From assembly GCA_002344345.1 (NCBI GenBank), contig DDTL01000143.1, forward strand, positions 1 through 13,278: a DNA stretch of 13,278 bases, given 5' to 3'. Origin of the DNA: Saprospiraceae bacterium UBA2365. GTDB lineage: Bacteria; Bacteroidota; Bacteroidia; Chitinophagales; Saprospiraceae. A program made the position numbers and the translations under genes. The notes under the pieces are model-generated. The model did no database searches. It was not told the DNA's origin and worked only from the letters and a program-made list of their open reading frames with translations. Below, piece after piece: positions 7,551-13,278 of the stretch; the stretch's first letter is position 1, and the number at the start of each line of letters is the position of its first letter.

Positions 7551-8840
7551 ATGTTTGGTTTGAGTACAGAAAGAGCTCCGTCACCTACTTTAGTTGTGCC
7601 ATATTTCATTTTCTCAGCAATCGCATTTCTTATATTCAGTGTCCTTTTATTGTTCTCCATTCCTGAGCTCGGTTTGCATTTCATGAACCCCAAAATTTTG
7701 GCTTTAACTCATTTTGCAGCGCTTGGTTGGATTTCTATGATCATTATGGGTGCTGTTTACCAATTGGTTCCCGTTATTTTCGAAACGGGTCTTTATAGCC
7801 AAAAGTTGGGAAAATTGAATTTTGTCATCTTTGGTTTAGGGATTTTAGGTATGGTTTGGTCTTTTTGGACTATGCATTTTAAAAACTACCTTTTCGTCTT
7901 CGGCGGACTGGTCTTTTTTGCATTTCTGCTCTTTTCTTTCAATATTTTTAAATCCATCATACGTAGTAATAAATGTCATTTTTCCGGGAAACTGGTACTT
8001 TCAGCAATTTTGTGGTTACTTTTGACCGGGTTGCTTGGTTTCCTCTTGACACTAAATTACACTTTTCCATTCCTGAAACAAGACCAATTCAATGTACTCA
8101 AAACTCATGCTCATTTTGGCATGATTGGCTGGCTCCTTTTCCTAGTGATGGGTGTTTCGTCTGTACTGATACCGATGTTCCTCGTTTCCCACGATCTGAA
8201 AGATGGTTTTTTGAAGAAAGCTTTGTATTTATGCAATTTTGCTCTTCTATTGATTTCAATTGATTGGCTGGCTTTTGCCGGTACCCTATGGATATCAGTT
8301 TATTTCCTTATTTTCTTCCTGGGTTTTAGCTATTTTTTGAAATACATATTCGATGCTTACCGTAAAAAGCTCAGAAAACTTGATGTCGGAATGAAACATA
8401 CTATGATCTCATTTGTCTTTTTATTGATTCCAGCCGTTTTAGCTGGTCTTTTAAGCCTGTCGGGCTGGCTGGATATGCCAGAAATCAACCAATTGATCAT
8501 ACCTTACGGACTGAGTATATTTGTTGGATTTTTCAGCAATCTTATCCTTGGCCAAATGTATAAAACTTTACCATTTATATTATGGCTCCATAGATATAAA
8601 CATTTGGTAGGTAAAAAAGAGATCCCTATGCCTAAAGACCTGTATTCAGAACAATTGGCTCAATGGCAGTATTATATATATCTCTTGGCTGTATTATTTT
8701 TTGCCCTCGGATTTTTATTCGAAAAGTCATTTTTACAATATACAGGTGCTGTTTTGCTGATTGTGACTGCATTGTTGTTCAATGTCAATGTATTTATTAT
8801 TGTATTTTCTAAAAGACAAAGAGCTTTCATAGAAATTTAA
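7551..8840 (+). CDS. 12-helix heme-copper-oxidase-like membrane protein
   Basis: A 429-residue integral membrane protein with about 12 predicted helices, roughly at 14-36, 48-76, 89-109, 112-134, 146-168, 184-211, 223-243, 245-268, 283-306, 314-346, 373-391 and 395-419. Helix number and motifs fit the COX1/NorB/CcoN superfamily, but the protein is shorter than typical oxidase subunit I (450-550 residues). Intramembrane histidines are H54 in helix 2 (LTHFAALGW) and H186/H188 in helix 6 (THAHFGMIGW). H347 and H351 lie at the end of helix 10 (WLHRYKH). The full six-histidine set of a catalytic oxidase, especially the helix 7 pair and the helix 10 His-x-His, is not visible, so oxygen or NO reductase activity is doubtful. 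It may bind heme or copper in NO response, as NnrS proteins do. It sits in an operon between the DUF2249 and DUF59 genes, 14 bp before the latter. Family membership is fairly secure; function is inferred. Confidence 0.8.
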   Translation: MFGLSTERAPSPTLVVPYFIFSAIAFLIFSVLLLFSIPELGLHFMNPKILALTHFAALGWISMIIMGAVYQLVPVIFETGLYSQKLGKLNFVIFGLGILGMVWSFWTMHFKNYLFVFGGLVFFAFLLFSFNIFKSIIRSNKCHFSGKLVLSAILWLLLTGLLGFLLTLNYTFPFLKQDQFNVLKTHAHFGMIGWLLFLVMGVSSVLIPMFLVSHDLKDGFLKKALYLCNFALLLISIDWLAFAGTLWISVYFLIFFLGFSYFLKYIFDAYRKKLRKLDVGMKHTMISFVFLLIPAVLAGLLSLSGWLDMPEINQLIIPYGLSIFVGFFSNLILGQMYKTLPFILWLHRYKHLVGKKEIPMPKDLYSEQLAQWQYYIYLLAVLFFALGFLFEKSFLQYTGAVLLIVTALLFNVNVFIIVFSKRQRAFIEI

Positions 8841-8854
8841 AAATAATTGAAATT

Positions 8855-9289
8855 ATGATCACAAATACTCATGAATCCGACCAAAAGTGGTACGAAAGGA
8901 TAAAGAAACTTTTCGGGTCAAAGAAAAAAATGGTTCATCCGGCATTTAGTGATGTTCATGGCACTGAACTGATCCCGGATAATTCTTTCGAATCACAGGT
9001 AAAAGGAATTTTAAAAAAGGTCATTGATCCTGAACTTGAGATCAATATCGTAGACCTGGGACTTATTTATAAAGTTGAACAAGATGAAACCAATCGCATT
9101 TTTGTGGAAATGACCTTATCTACGCCTGCTTGCCCGATAGGTGATGTGATCGTTCAAAATGTGATTGATACCCTTCAGAATGCGTATCCTTCTAAAGATG
9201 TGGATGTTAGCCTTGTTTTTGATCCTCCCTGGCATCCAGGTTTGTTGACAGAAGTTGGTAAAAAGGCACTACGGGGAAATTTCGATTGA
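8855..9289 (+). CDS. MIP18/DUF59-family metal-sulfur cluster assembly factor (SufT/PaaD-like)
   Basis: A 144-residue cytosolic protein. Residues 46-135 form a DUF59 domain: VIDPELEINIVDLGLIY (56-72), TLSTPACPIGD (87-97) with the single conserved cysteine C93, and FDPPWHP (122-128). Proteins of this family (SufT, PaaD, human CIA2/FAM96) help mature iron-sulfur proteins, and the conserved cysteine is thought to be functionally important. The first 45 residues are an unconserved, basic extension (KKLFGSKKK) absent from minimal 100-110-residue homologues. A second ATG at 8930 (M26) would remove part of it. I kept 8855 because it follows the membrane gene by only 14 bp and the frame is continuous. 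It is the third gene of the apparent operon, where it may help build or repair clusters damaged by NO or oxygen. No clear terminator follows. Confidence 0.9.
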   Translation: MITNTHESDQKWYERIKKLFGSKKKMVHPAFSDVHGTELIPDNSFESQVKGILKKVIDPELEINIVDLGLIYKVEQDETNRIFVEMTLSTPACPIGDVIVQNVIDTLQNAYPSKDVDVSLVFDPPWHPGLLTEVGKKALRGNFD

Positions 9290-9430
9290 GCATCCCTTTT
9301 TCAGGTAAATCATTATCTGAATTATGTTAAGTGATTGATATAGAAATATATAGGTAGTAGATTGTTTCGATAATTTCATTGAATTCCAGCATCTGTATAA
9401 AAAATCAAAAGGCAGTGCTTAAAAATAAAT

Positions 9431-9438
9431 TATATTTG
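9431..9438 (+). promoter_or_regulatory. Bacteroidota-type promoter, -7 element TATATTTG, for ribA
   Basis: This is an exact TAnnTTTG match 25 bp before the ribA start codon. No clear -33 TTG lies at 19-21 bp upstream, where only GTG/CTT-like bases occur near 9409-9418. The position would give a 5' UTR of about 18-20 nt and suggests that ribA is transcribed independently of the operon ending at 9289. I see no FMN riboswitch in the 174-bp gap, which is also too short to hold a typical one plus the promoter. Confidence 0.55.
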
Positions 9439-9463
9439 CAGTTTGATTTTATAAGCGTTTTTT

Positions 9464-10039
9464 ATGATCAGAGTTGCAGAAGCCTGGATACCGACAAAAA
9501 GGGCCAGGTTCAGAATGATTACATATTTAAATGGTGAAACTGACCGTATGCCGCACATTGCTTTGGTGCATGAACATCTGGACAAGACTCAACCTGTTTT
9601 GGTCCGAATTCACTCAGAATGCATGACCGGTGATTTATTTCACTCTACCAGGTGTGATTGCGGAGATCAGTTGAATATTTCGATGGATATGATTTCAGTA
9701 GAAAACGGTTTGCTGATCTATCTAAGGCAGGAGGGCAGGGGAATTGGCCTGGCAAATAAACTCAAAGCATATAATCTGCAGGATAAAGGAGCTGATACTT
9801 ATGAAGCTAATGAAGAACTTGGTTTTCACCCGGATGAAAGGAATTATGGAGATGCGATTGAAATAATCCGGGATCTTGGCATCAGGGAAGTGATTTTGTT
9901 GACCAATAATCCTGAAAAGATCAACTCGTTTGAAAATTCCGGGATCCGATTGGTTCGCAGGGTTCCTATTATTACAGATCCGCACCCTGATAATGTTTTA
10001 TATCTGGAAGCGAAAAAAAATAAGGGTCATTTGATTTAA
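9464..10039 (+). CDS. ribA: GTP cyclohydrolase II (monofunctional)
   Basis: A cytosolic zinc enzyme that opens GTP to 2,5-diamino-6-ribosylamino-pyrimidinone phosphate, formate and pyrophosphate, the first step of riboflavin synthesis. It has 191 residues, near the usual size for stand-alone RibA (about 196). Zinc ligands are C53 (HSECMTG), C64 and C66 (TRCDCGDQL). The GTP-binding loop LRQEGRGIGL lies at 87-96. Y103 (KAYNLQD), D124 and R126 (HPDERNY) match the E. coli active-site residues Y105, D126 and R128. LLTNNPEK follows at 145-152. All expected catalytic residues are present. It is not fused to RibB, unlike the RibBA fusions common in many bacteria, so a DHBP synthase should be encoded elsewhere. 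The ATG at 9464 yields the standard MIRVAEAWIPT start. No other riboflavin gene is adjacent. Confidence 0.96.
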   Translation: MIRVAEAWIPTKRARFRMITYLNGETDRMPHIALVHEHLDKTQPVLVRIHSECMTGDLFHSTRCDCGDQLNISMDMISVENGLLIYLRQEGRGIGLANKLKAYNLQDKGADTYEANEELGFHPDERNYGDAIEIIRDLGIREVILLTNNPEKINSFENSGIRLVRRVPIITDPHPDNVLYLEAKKNKGHLI

Positions 10040-10070
10040 CTAAAAAAATTGGTGGTTTAGTTATTTTTTG
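10037..10070 (+). terminator. Rho-independent terminator of ribA, overlapping the stop codon
   Basis: TAACTAAA (10037-10044) pairs with TTTAGTTA (10056-10063) across an 11-nt loop and is followed by a T-rich tract up to 10069. The left arm begins with the ribA TAA stop codon itself. The stem is A/T-rich and therefore weak in free energy, but the geometry fits termination of ribA before the next gene. Confidence 0.6.
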
Positions 10071-10194
10071 TTTTTTCAATTTACAAGATTTTGGCTATTA
10101 TACAGTGAAAGTGAATCTAGTTTTTACTATCAATTAATTTGAAAAACATTGATCCAACTTTAATTCCTTTTTAATAATGTAAAGCACAATGTAG

Positions 10195-10554
10195 ATGCAT
10201 TTCGAACGAATAAGAGAATTTTGCCTGTCAAAAATGCACGCTCAGGAATCATTTCCATTCGATGAATTAACCCTTGCTTTTACGATCGGAGGAAAAATAT
10301 TCGCTTTGATGTCTTTGGATGAACCGGAAGTCCGGATCAATTTGAAATGTGATCCCGACTATGCTGTTGAACTGAGGGAACAATTTGAATCCATCATTCC
10401 AGGATACCATATGAATAAAAAACACTGGAATACGGTATTCGCTGAAAAAATATCGACTGAATTATTAAAGAAGTTGATCGGCCATTCCTACGATTTAGTG
10501 TTGGATAAATTACCAAAAAATATAAAAGAAAATTTATTAAATGACCAAAATTAG
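10195..10554 (+). CDS. MmcQ/YjbR-family DNA-binding-like protein
   Basis: A 119-residue cytosolic protein of the MmcQ/YjbR family (CyaY-like fold). Diagnostic features are ESFPFDELTLAFTIGGKIFAL at about 18-38, LKCDPDYAVELREQ at 50-63, and the signature PGYHMNKKHWNTV at 70-82, followed by ELLKKLIGHSYDLV and KLPK. Length and order match full-length members. The family is often annotated as DNA-binding from its fold, but no precise function is established. The ATG at 10195 puts the family-typical helix IREFCLSK at residues 6-13. It lies 155 bp after ribA, past a terminator, so it is probably transcribed on its own. A 6-bp inverted repeat, ATCAAT-N13-ATTGAT, at 10129-10153 lies in its upstream region. 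Downstream, only a weak 4-bp GC hairpin with a short T tract (10562-10584) could act as its terminator. Confidence 0.92.
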   Translation: MHFERIREFCLSKMHAQESFPFDELTLAFTIGGKIFALMSLDEPEVRINLKCDPDYAVELREQFESIIPGYHMNKKHWNTVFAEKISTELLKKLIGHSYDLVLDKLPKNIKENLLNDQN

Positions 10555-10635
10555 GCGATTTAGGGGCATTTTGACCCTGTTTTTGTTAATAAATTGTAAA
10601 TAGTAAAGTTTTTTTAAAAAAAAATTGATTTTTTC

Positions 10636-10666
10636 TTGCACGATTAAAAAGGGTAGTATATCTTTG
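10636..10666 (+). promoter_or_regulatory. Strong Bacteroidota-type promoter upstream of a predicted small RNA
   Basis: TTG at 10636-10638 and TATCTTTG at 10659-10666 are separated by 20 bp, a near-ideal match to the Bacteroidota TTG/TAnnTTTG promoter and the best in this window. Directly upstream lie a run of seven T and a run of nine A residues (10609-10624), which resemble an UP-like curved element. The expected transcription start is at about 10671-10674. No gene on the plus strand follows within the window, so the promoter appears to serve a non-coding transcript. Confidence 0.75.
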
Positions 10667-10671
10667 TATCA

Positions 10672-10756
10672 TCAAACAGAAAATATATAAGTTATATATA
10701 AAGAAGTAGGGTGAACTGGTTTTCATGGGGCAACGCTTGTTGCCCCGCTTTTTTTT
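10672..10756 (+). ncRNA. Predicted orphan small RNA of about 85 nt
   Basis: A complete small transcription unit: a consensus promoter ends at 10666 and a very strong terminator ends at 10756. Inside the RNA are an AU-rich near-palindrome (ATATATAA-G-TTATATAT, about 10683-10699), a small hairpin GTGAA-CTGGTT-TTCAT (10711-10726, one G-U pair), and, stacked directly on it, the terminator hairpin. The only ATG (10725) opens a frame that runs past the terminator, so the RNA is probably non-coding. It does not match the conserved cores of SRP RNA, tmRNA, RNase P or tRNA. It lies between the convergent yjbR-like gene and glnN and does not overlap glnN. Start position, size and existence are inferred; function is unknown. 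Confidence 0.65.
10727..10756 (+). terminator. Strong Rho-independent terminator of the predicted small RNA
   Basis: GGGGCAAC (10727-10734) pairs perfectly with GTTGCCCC (10739-10746) across the 4-nt loop GCTT, then GC and eight T residues (10749-10756). This is the most GC-rich and stable hairpin in the intergenic DNA of the window. It is 172 bp past the yjbR-family stop codon, too far to be that gene's natural terminator when a promoter lies between them. Confidence 0.92.
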
Positions 10757-10846
10757 ATATACTTTCCTGATTCGTATTATTGTTCAGTATAAACTTCCTT
10801 TAGTGTCTTAGCATATTTTAATGGTTATACACTTTGTTTTACATTC

Positions 10847-10878
10847 AAAAAAAAATAGTGACTTATGTAAGCCACTAT
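10847..10878 (-). terminator. Rho-independent terminator of glnN
   Basis: On the minus strand, an 11-bp arm (10878-10868) pairs with 10865-10855. The one non-Watson-Crick position becomes a G-U pair only in the minus-strand RNA. The hairpin is followed directly by nine U residues (A-run 10855-10847). It lies about 90 nt past the glnN stop codon. The interval 10757-10846 between this and the small-RNA terminator holds nothing I can identify. Confidence 0.85.
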
Positions 10879-10968
10879 CTTTCAATTGAACTTTATAATA
10901 GGAGATTTAATCTTTTTATACTGTTATTAAATTAACAATTATGTAAAGTCTTTTATCACAAACTATTT

Positions 10969-13161
10969 TTATCTTGCAAACAGGATCTCTCTGTATTTTG
11001 GTAATGGCCAGAGAGTATCATCTACCAGAAGTTCCAACTCGTCTACATGCATCCGGATTTTTTCAAAGAATGGTTTTACTTTATCAGCAAACTCAATAGA
11101 TTTTTCTCTTGTGTCAGAGACTTCATTCACTTCTTCAAGCGTTTTTTCCAACAATTCAATGTTATTGTACGCGCCATTAATTGCATTTGAAGTTCTGTAA
11201 AAGATCTCCTTATGGACTCCTAGTGATTTTGATTCCAGACCTGACTTTTCTGCTTTTGATATGGTATCAGCCAATGCGCTTTGATATTTGAAAGCAGCAG
11301 GTAATATTTGATTCAGAGCAAGTTCCATTATGATTTTTGCTTCTATTTTTACCTTTGTAATATACTCTTCCAGAAATATTTCATGACGTGCTCTCAGTTC
11401 TCTTTCAGATAATACTTCTTCGCTGGTAAAAACCTCAATGGTCTTATTTTGGGTCAGCGCATCCAGCGCCATTGGTGTTGACTTGATATTATTCAGCCCT
11501 CGTGCAGCAGCTTCAACTTCCCATTCATGACTGTAATTATTACCCTCGAACATGATTTTTTTGGAGCTTAACAAACATTCACGCAATACTTTCAATATTG
11601 CACTGTCTCTCCTTTCTCCCTTTTTGATCAAAATATCCACATCTTTCTTGAATGCTTTTAACTGATTAGCCATTATGGTGTTCAGTGTTATCATTGCACG
11701 GGAACAGTTTGCAGATGAACCAACCGCCCTGAATTCAAATTTGTTGCCTGTAAAGGCAAAAGGTGAAGTCCTGTTCCTGTCTGTATTGTCCATCATGATA
11801 TCAGGTATCATTTTGTGTATGTCCAGTTTCAGATCCATTTCATCTTCATCAGAAAAGTCTTCATCCACTCTTGTTTCCAATGCATCCAAAACATTGTTCA
11901 GGTATGAACCGACAAAAACTGACATGATGGCGGGTGGAGCCTCATTTGCACCTAATCTATAATCATTGCTTTCTGAAGCTATCGATGCCCTCAATAAATC
12001 AGCATGGTCATGGACAGCTTTAATGGTGTTGATGAAAAATGTGAGAAACTGCAGGTTGTTCCTCGGGGTAGATCCGGGAGAAAGCAAATTAGTATGGTCA
12101 TCACTCATCAATGACCAGTTGTTATGCTTGCCTGAACCGTTAATTCCGGCAAAGGGTTTCTCATGTGTGAGCACAATCAGGTTATGCCTTCTGGCCACCC
12201 GATCCATTAGGTTGACAAGCAACTGGTTGTGGTCAACCGCCACGTTAACTGCTTCAAACATGGGCGCGCATTCGAACTGACTTGGAGCGACTTCATTATG
12301 CCTCGTTCTTAAAGGAATACCCAGTTTGTGAGATTCATTTTCAAGGTCTAACATGAATGCATATACTCTTTCTGGAATAGCTCCAAAATAGTGATCATCC
12401 AACTGTTGACCTTTGGCAGGTGCCCTGCCAAAAACGGTTCTGCCATTGGCAAGCAGATCCGGTCTTGCATAATACATTGCTTTATCTATAACGAAATATT
12501 CCTGCTCCCAACCAAGTGTTGGTAAAACTTTTTTCACATGTCTGTCAAAATATTTTACAACTTCGGTTGCTGCTTTATCAATGGCTTCCATGGACTTAAT
12601 CAACGGTGCTTTGTGGTCCAGAGCTTCTCCTGTATAAGAAATAAACACTGTGGGAATGCATAGTGTTTTTCCCCCGCCAATGTCCATAATGAATGCAGGG
12701 CTACCCGGATCCCACGCAGTATAACCCCTCGCTTCAAAAGTGGCCCTCAATCCTCCGCTGGGAAAAGACGAAGCGTCTGGTTCTTGCTGAACCAGCTCTG
12801 TACCGCTTAATCGTTCAATCGCATTTCCTTCTTTATCTATAGTGAAAAATGAATCATGTTTTTCGGCTGTTGCTCCCGTTAGTGGCTGAAACCAGTGTGT
12901 ATAATGGGTTGCCCCGTGTTCCATTGCCCATGATTTGATGGCTGAAGCGATTTGATCAGCTATTTCTCTGCTGATTTTAGTCCTGTTCTCTAATGAATCC
13001 CTGAAACTGGCAAATGCTGAAGACGATAAATACGTCCTCATTTTGGTCATGGTGAATACGTTTTCATTAAATATAACTGATATTTTGGATGTTTTGGCTT
13101 TTTCCAACTCTGTGGGTCTGCTGGAAAATACATCAATTGCACTTTTTCTTCCGTTTGTCAT
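10969..13161 (-). CDS. glnN: Glutamine synthetase type III
   Basis: Cytosolic ATP-dependent glutamate-ammonia ligase, the central ammonium-assimilation enzyme. It has 730 residues, the usual size for type III and far larger than types I or II (about 350-470). The GSIII N-terminal domain carries THYTHWFQPLTGATAEKHD (85-103) and PSGGLRATFEARGYTAWDPG (134-153). The catalytic core has LGWEQEYF (216-223), RTRHNEVAPSQFE (285-297), the ATP/glutamate motif GINGSGKHNNWS (339-350), GANEAPPA (404-411), and the block NRTSPFAFTGNKFEFR then VGSSANCS. The C-terminal third is helical and family-typical. Metal- and substrate-binding residues appear intact. The ATG at 13161 gives MTNGRKSAID, a plausible start; a shorter start at M38 or M41 would still leave the core whole. 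It is transcribed alone and convergent with the predicted small RNA. Three spaced AT-rich repeats lie upstream. Confidence 0.97.
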   Translation of the reverse strand: MTNGRKSAIDVFSSRPTELEKAKTSKISVIFNENVFTMTKMRTYLSSSAFASFRDSLENRTKISREIADQIASAIKSWAMEHGATHYTHWFQPLTGATAEKHDSFFTIDKEGNAIERLSGTELVQQEPDASSFPSGGLRATFEARGYTAWDPGSPAFIMDIGGGKTLCIPTVFISYTGEALDHKAPLIKSMEAIDKAATEVVKYFDRHVKKVLPTLGWEQEYFVIDKAMYYARPDLLANGRTVFGRAPAKGQQLDDHYFGAIPERVYAFMLDLENESHKLGIPLRTRHNEVAPSQFECAPMFEAVNVAVDHNQLLVNLMDRVARRHNLIVLTHEKPFAGINGSGKHNNWSLMSDDHTNLLSPGSTPRNNLQFLTFFINTIKAVHDHADLLRASIASESNDYRLGANEAPPAIMSVFVGSYLNNVLDALETRVDEDFSDEDEMDLKLDIHKMIPDIMMDNTDRNRTSPFAFTGNKFEFRAVGSSANCSRAMITLNTIMANQLKAFKKDVDILIKKGERRDSAILKVLRECLLSSKKIMFEGNNYSHEWEVEAAARGLNNIKSTPMALDALTQNKTIEVFTSEEVLSERELRARHEIFLEEYITKVKIEAKIIMELALNQILPAAFKYQSALADTISKAEKSGLESKSLGVHKEIFYRTSNAINGAYNNIELLEKTLEEVNEVSDTREKSIEFADKVKPFFEKIRMHVDELELLVDDTLWPLPKYREILFAR

Positions 13162-13177
13162 GTTTATACGTTTTGTA

Positions 13178-13262
13178 ATAAATTAAAAATATTTGCAAAA
13201 AAAGACATAAATAATCAAAACAACTAAAAATAAATTAAAAAAATGTGTAAATAAATTAAAAA
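13178..13262. repeat. Three copies of ATAAATTAAAAA upstream of glnN
   Basis: The 12-mer ATAAATTAAAAA occurs at 13178-13189, 13230-13241 and 13251-13262. Copies 1 and 3 share a longer context, TGTAA before and T after. Start-to-start distances are 52 and 21 bp, close to five and two helical turns, so all three face the same side of the DNA. They could be regulator half-sites or phased A-tracts that bend the promoter. The region is very AT-rich, which weakens the case. No exact TAnnTTTG element is found on the minus strand here. Confidence 0.4.
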
Positions 13263-13278
13263 TCCATCATAATTGACA

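Noticed and set aside
10129..10153. Inverted repeat ATCAAT-N13-ATTGAT upstream of the yjbR-family gene
   Set aside because: The 13-bp spacer does not fit a known dimer site and the A/T arms are short. It is mentioned in the gene entry but not called as an operator.
10725..10814. Short frame starting at the ATG in the predicted small RNA
   Set aside because: It runs through the terminator hairpin and T tract and past the predicted RNA end, so it could not be translated from that RNA. The peptide is also unremarkable.
11675..12280. Two plus-strand open frames of 95 and 104 codons inside glnN
   Set aside because: They are antisense shadows of the conserved glutamine synthetase III core.
1..13278. 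CRISPR array, insertion sequence, phage genes or integration site
   Set aside because: I found no regularly spaced repeats, transposase or integrase motifs, tRNA with a flanking repeat, or terminal inverted repeats with target duplications.

Overview
The window looks like a chromosomal segment of a Bacteroidota bacterium, possibly Saprospiria-like, although the exact lineage is a guess. The evidence is a protein with a type IX secretion (T9SS) C-terminal sorting domain, three TAnnTTTG-type -7 promoter elements, AT-rich intergenic DNA, no Shine-Dalgarno sequence before any of the eight gene starts, and Bacteroidota-style versions of PurL, MmcQ/YjbR and type III glutamine synthetase. No mobile element, CRISPR array, tRNA or rRNA is visible.

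Layout. 1-130: a terminator hairpin. 131-2152 (-): a secreted Omp28-like thioredoxin-fold protein with a T9SS tail. 2153-2400: a divergent AT-rich intergenic region. 2401-6075 (+): purL, the full-length FGAM synthase of purine synthesis. 6076-6655: a 580-bp stretch without a convincing gene, whose last 70 bases are the control region of the next operon. 6656-9289 (+): three closely spaced genes, DUF1858-DUF2249-DUF2249, a 12-helix heme-copper-oxidase-like membrane protein, and a MIP18/DUF59 metal-sulfur assembly factor. 9464-10039 (+): ribA, GTP cyclohydrolase II, with its own promoter and terminator. 10195-10554 (+): an MmcQ/YjbR-family protein. 10555-10968: intergenic DNA with a predicted ~85-nt small RNA that has its own promoter and terminator. 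10969-13161 (-): glnN, type III glutamine synthetase, with its own terminator.

How the genes fit together. purL, ribA and glnN are housekeeping genes for purine, flavin and glutamine synthesis. PurL consumes glutamine and RibA consumes GTP, but each appears to be transcribed separately. The most distinctive part is the three-gene operon at 6656-9289. Its domains (DUF1858, DUF2249, a degenerate heme-copper oxidase fold, DUF59) point by family association to nitric-oxide or low-oxygen stress and iron-sulfur/heme maintenance, but no exact function is established. It is preceded by two inverted repeats flanking a good promoter, which suggests dedicated regulation. The second point of interest is the predicted orphan small RNA between the convergent yjbR and glnN genes.
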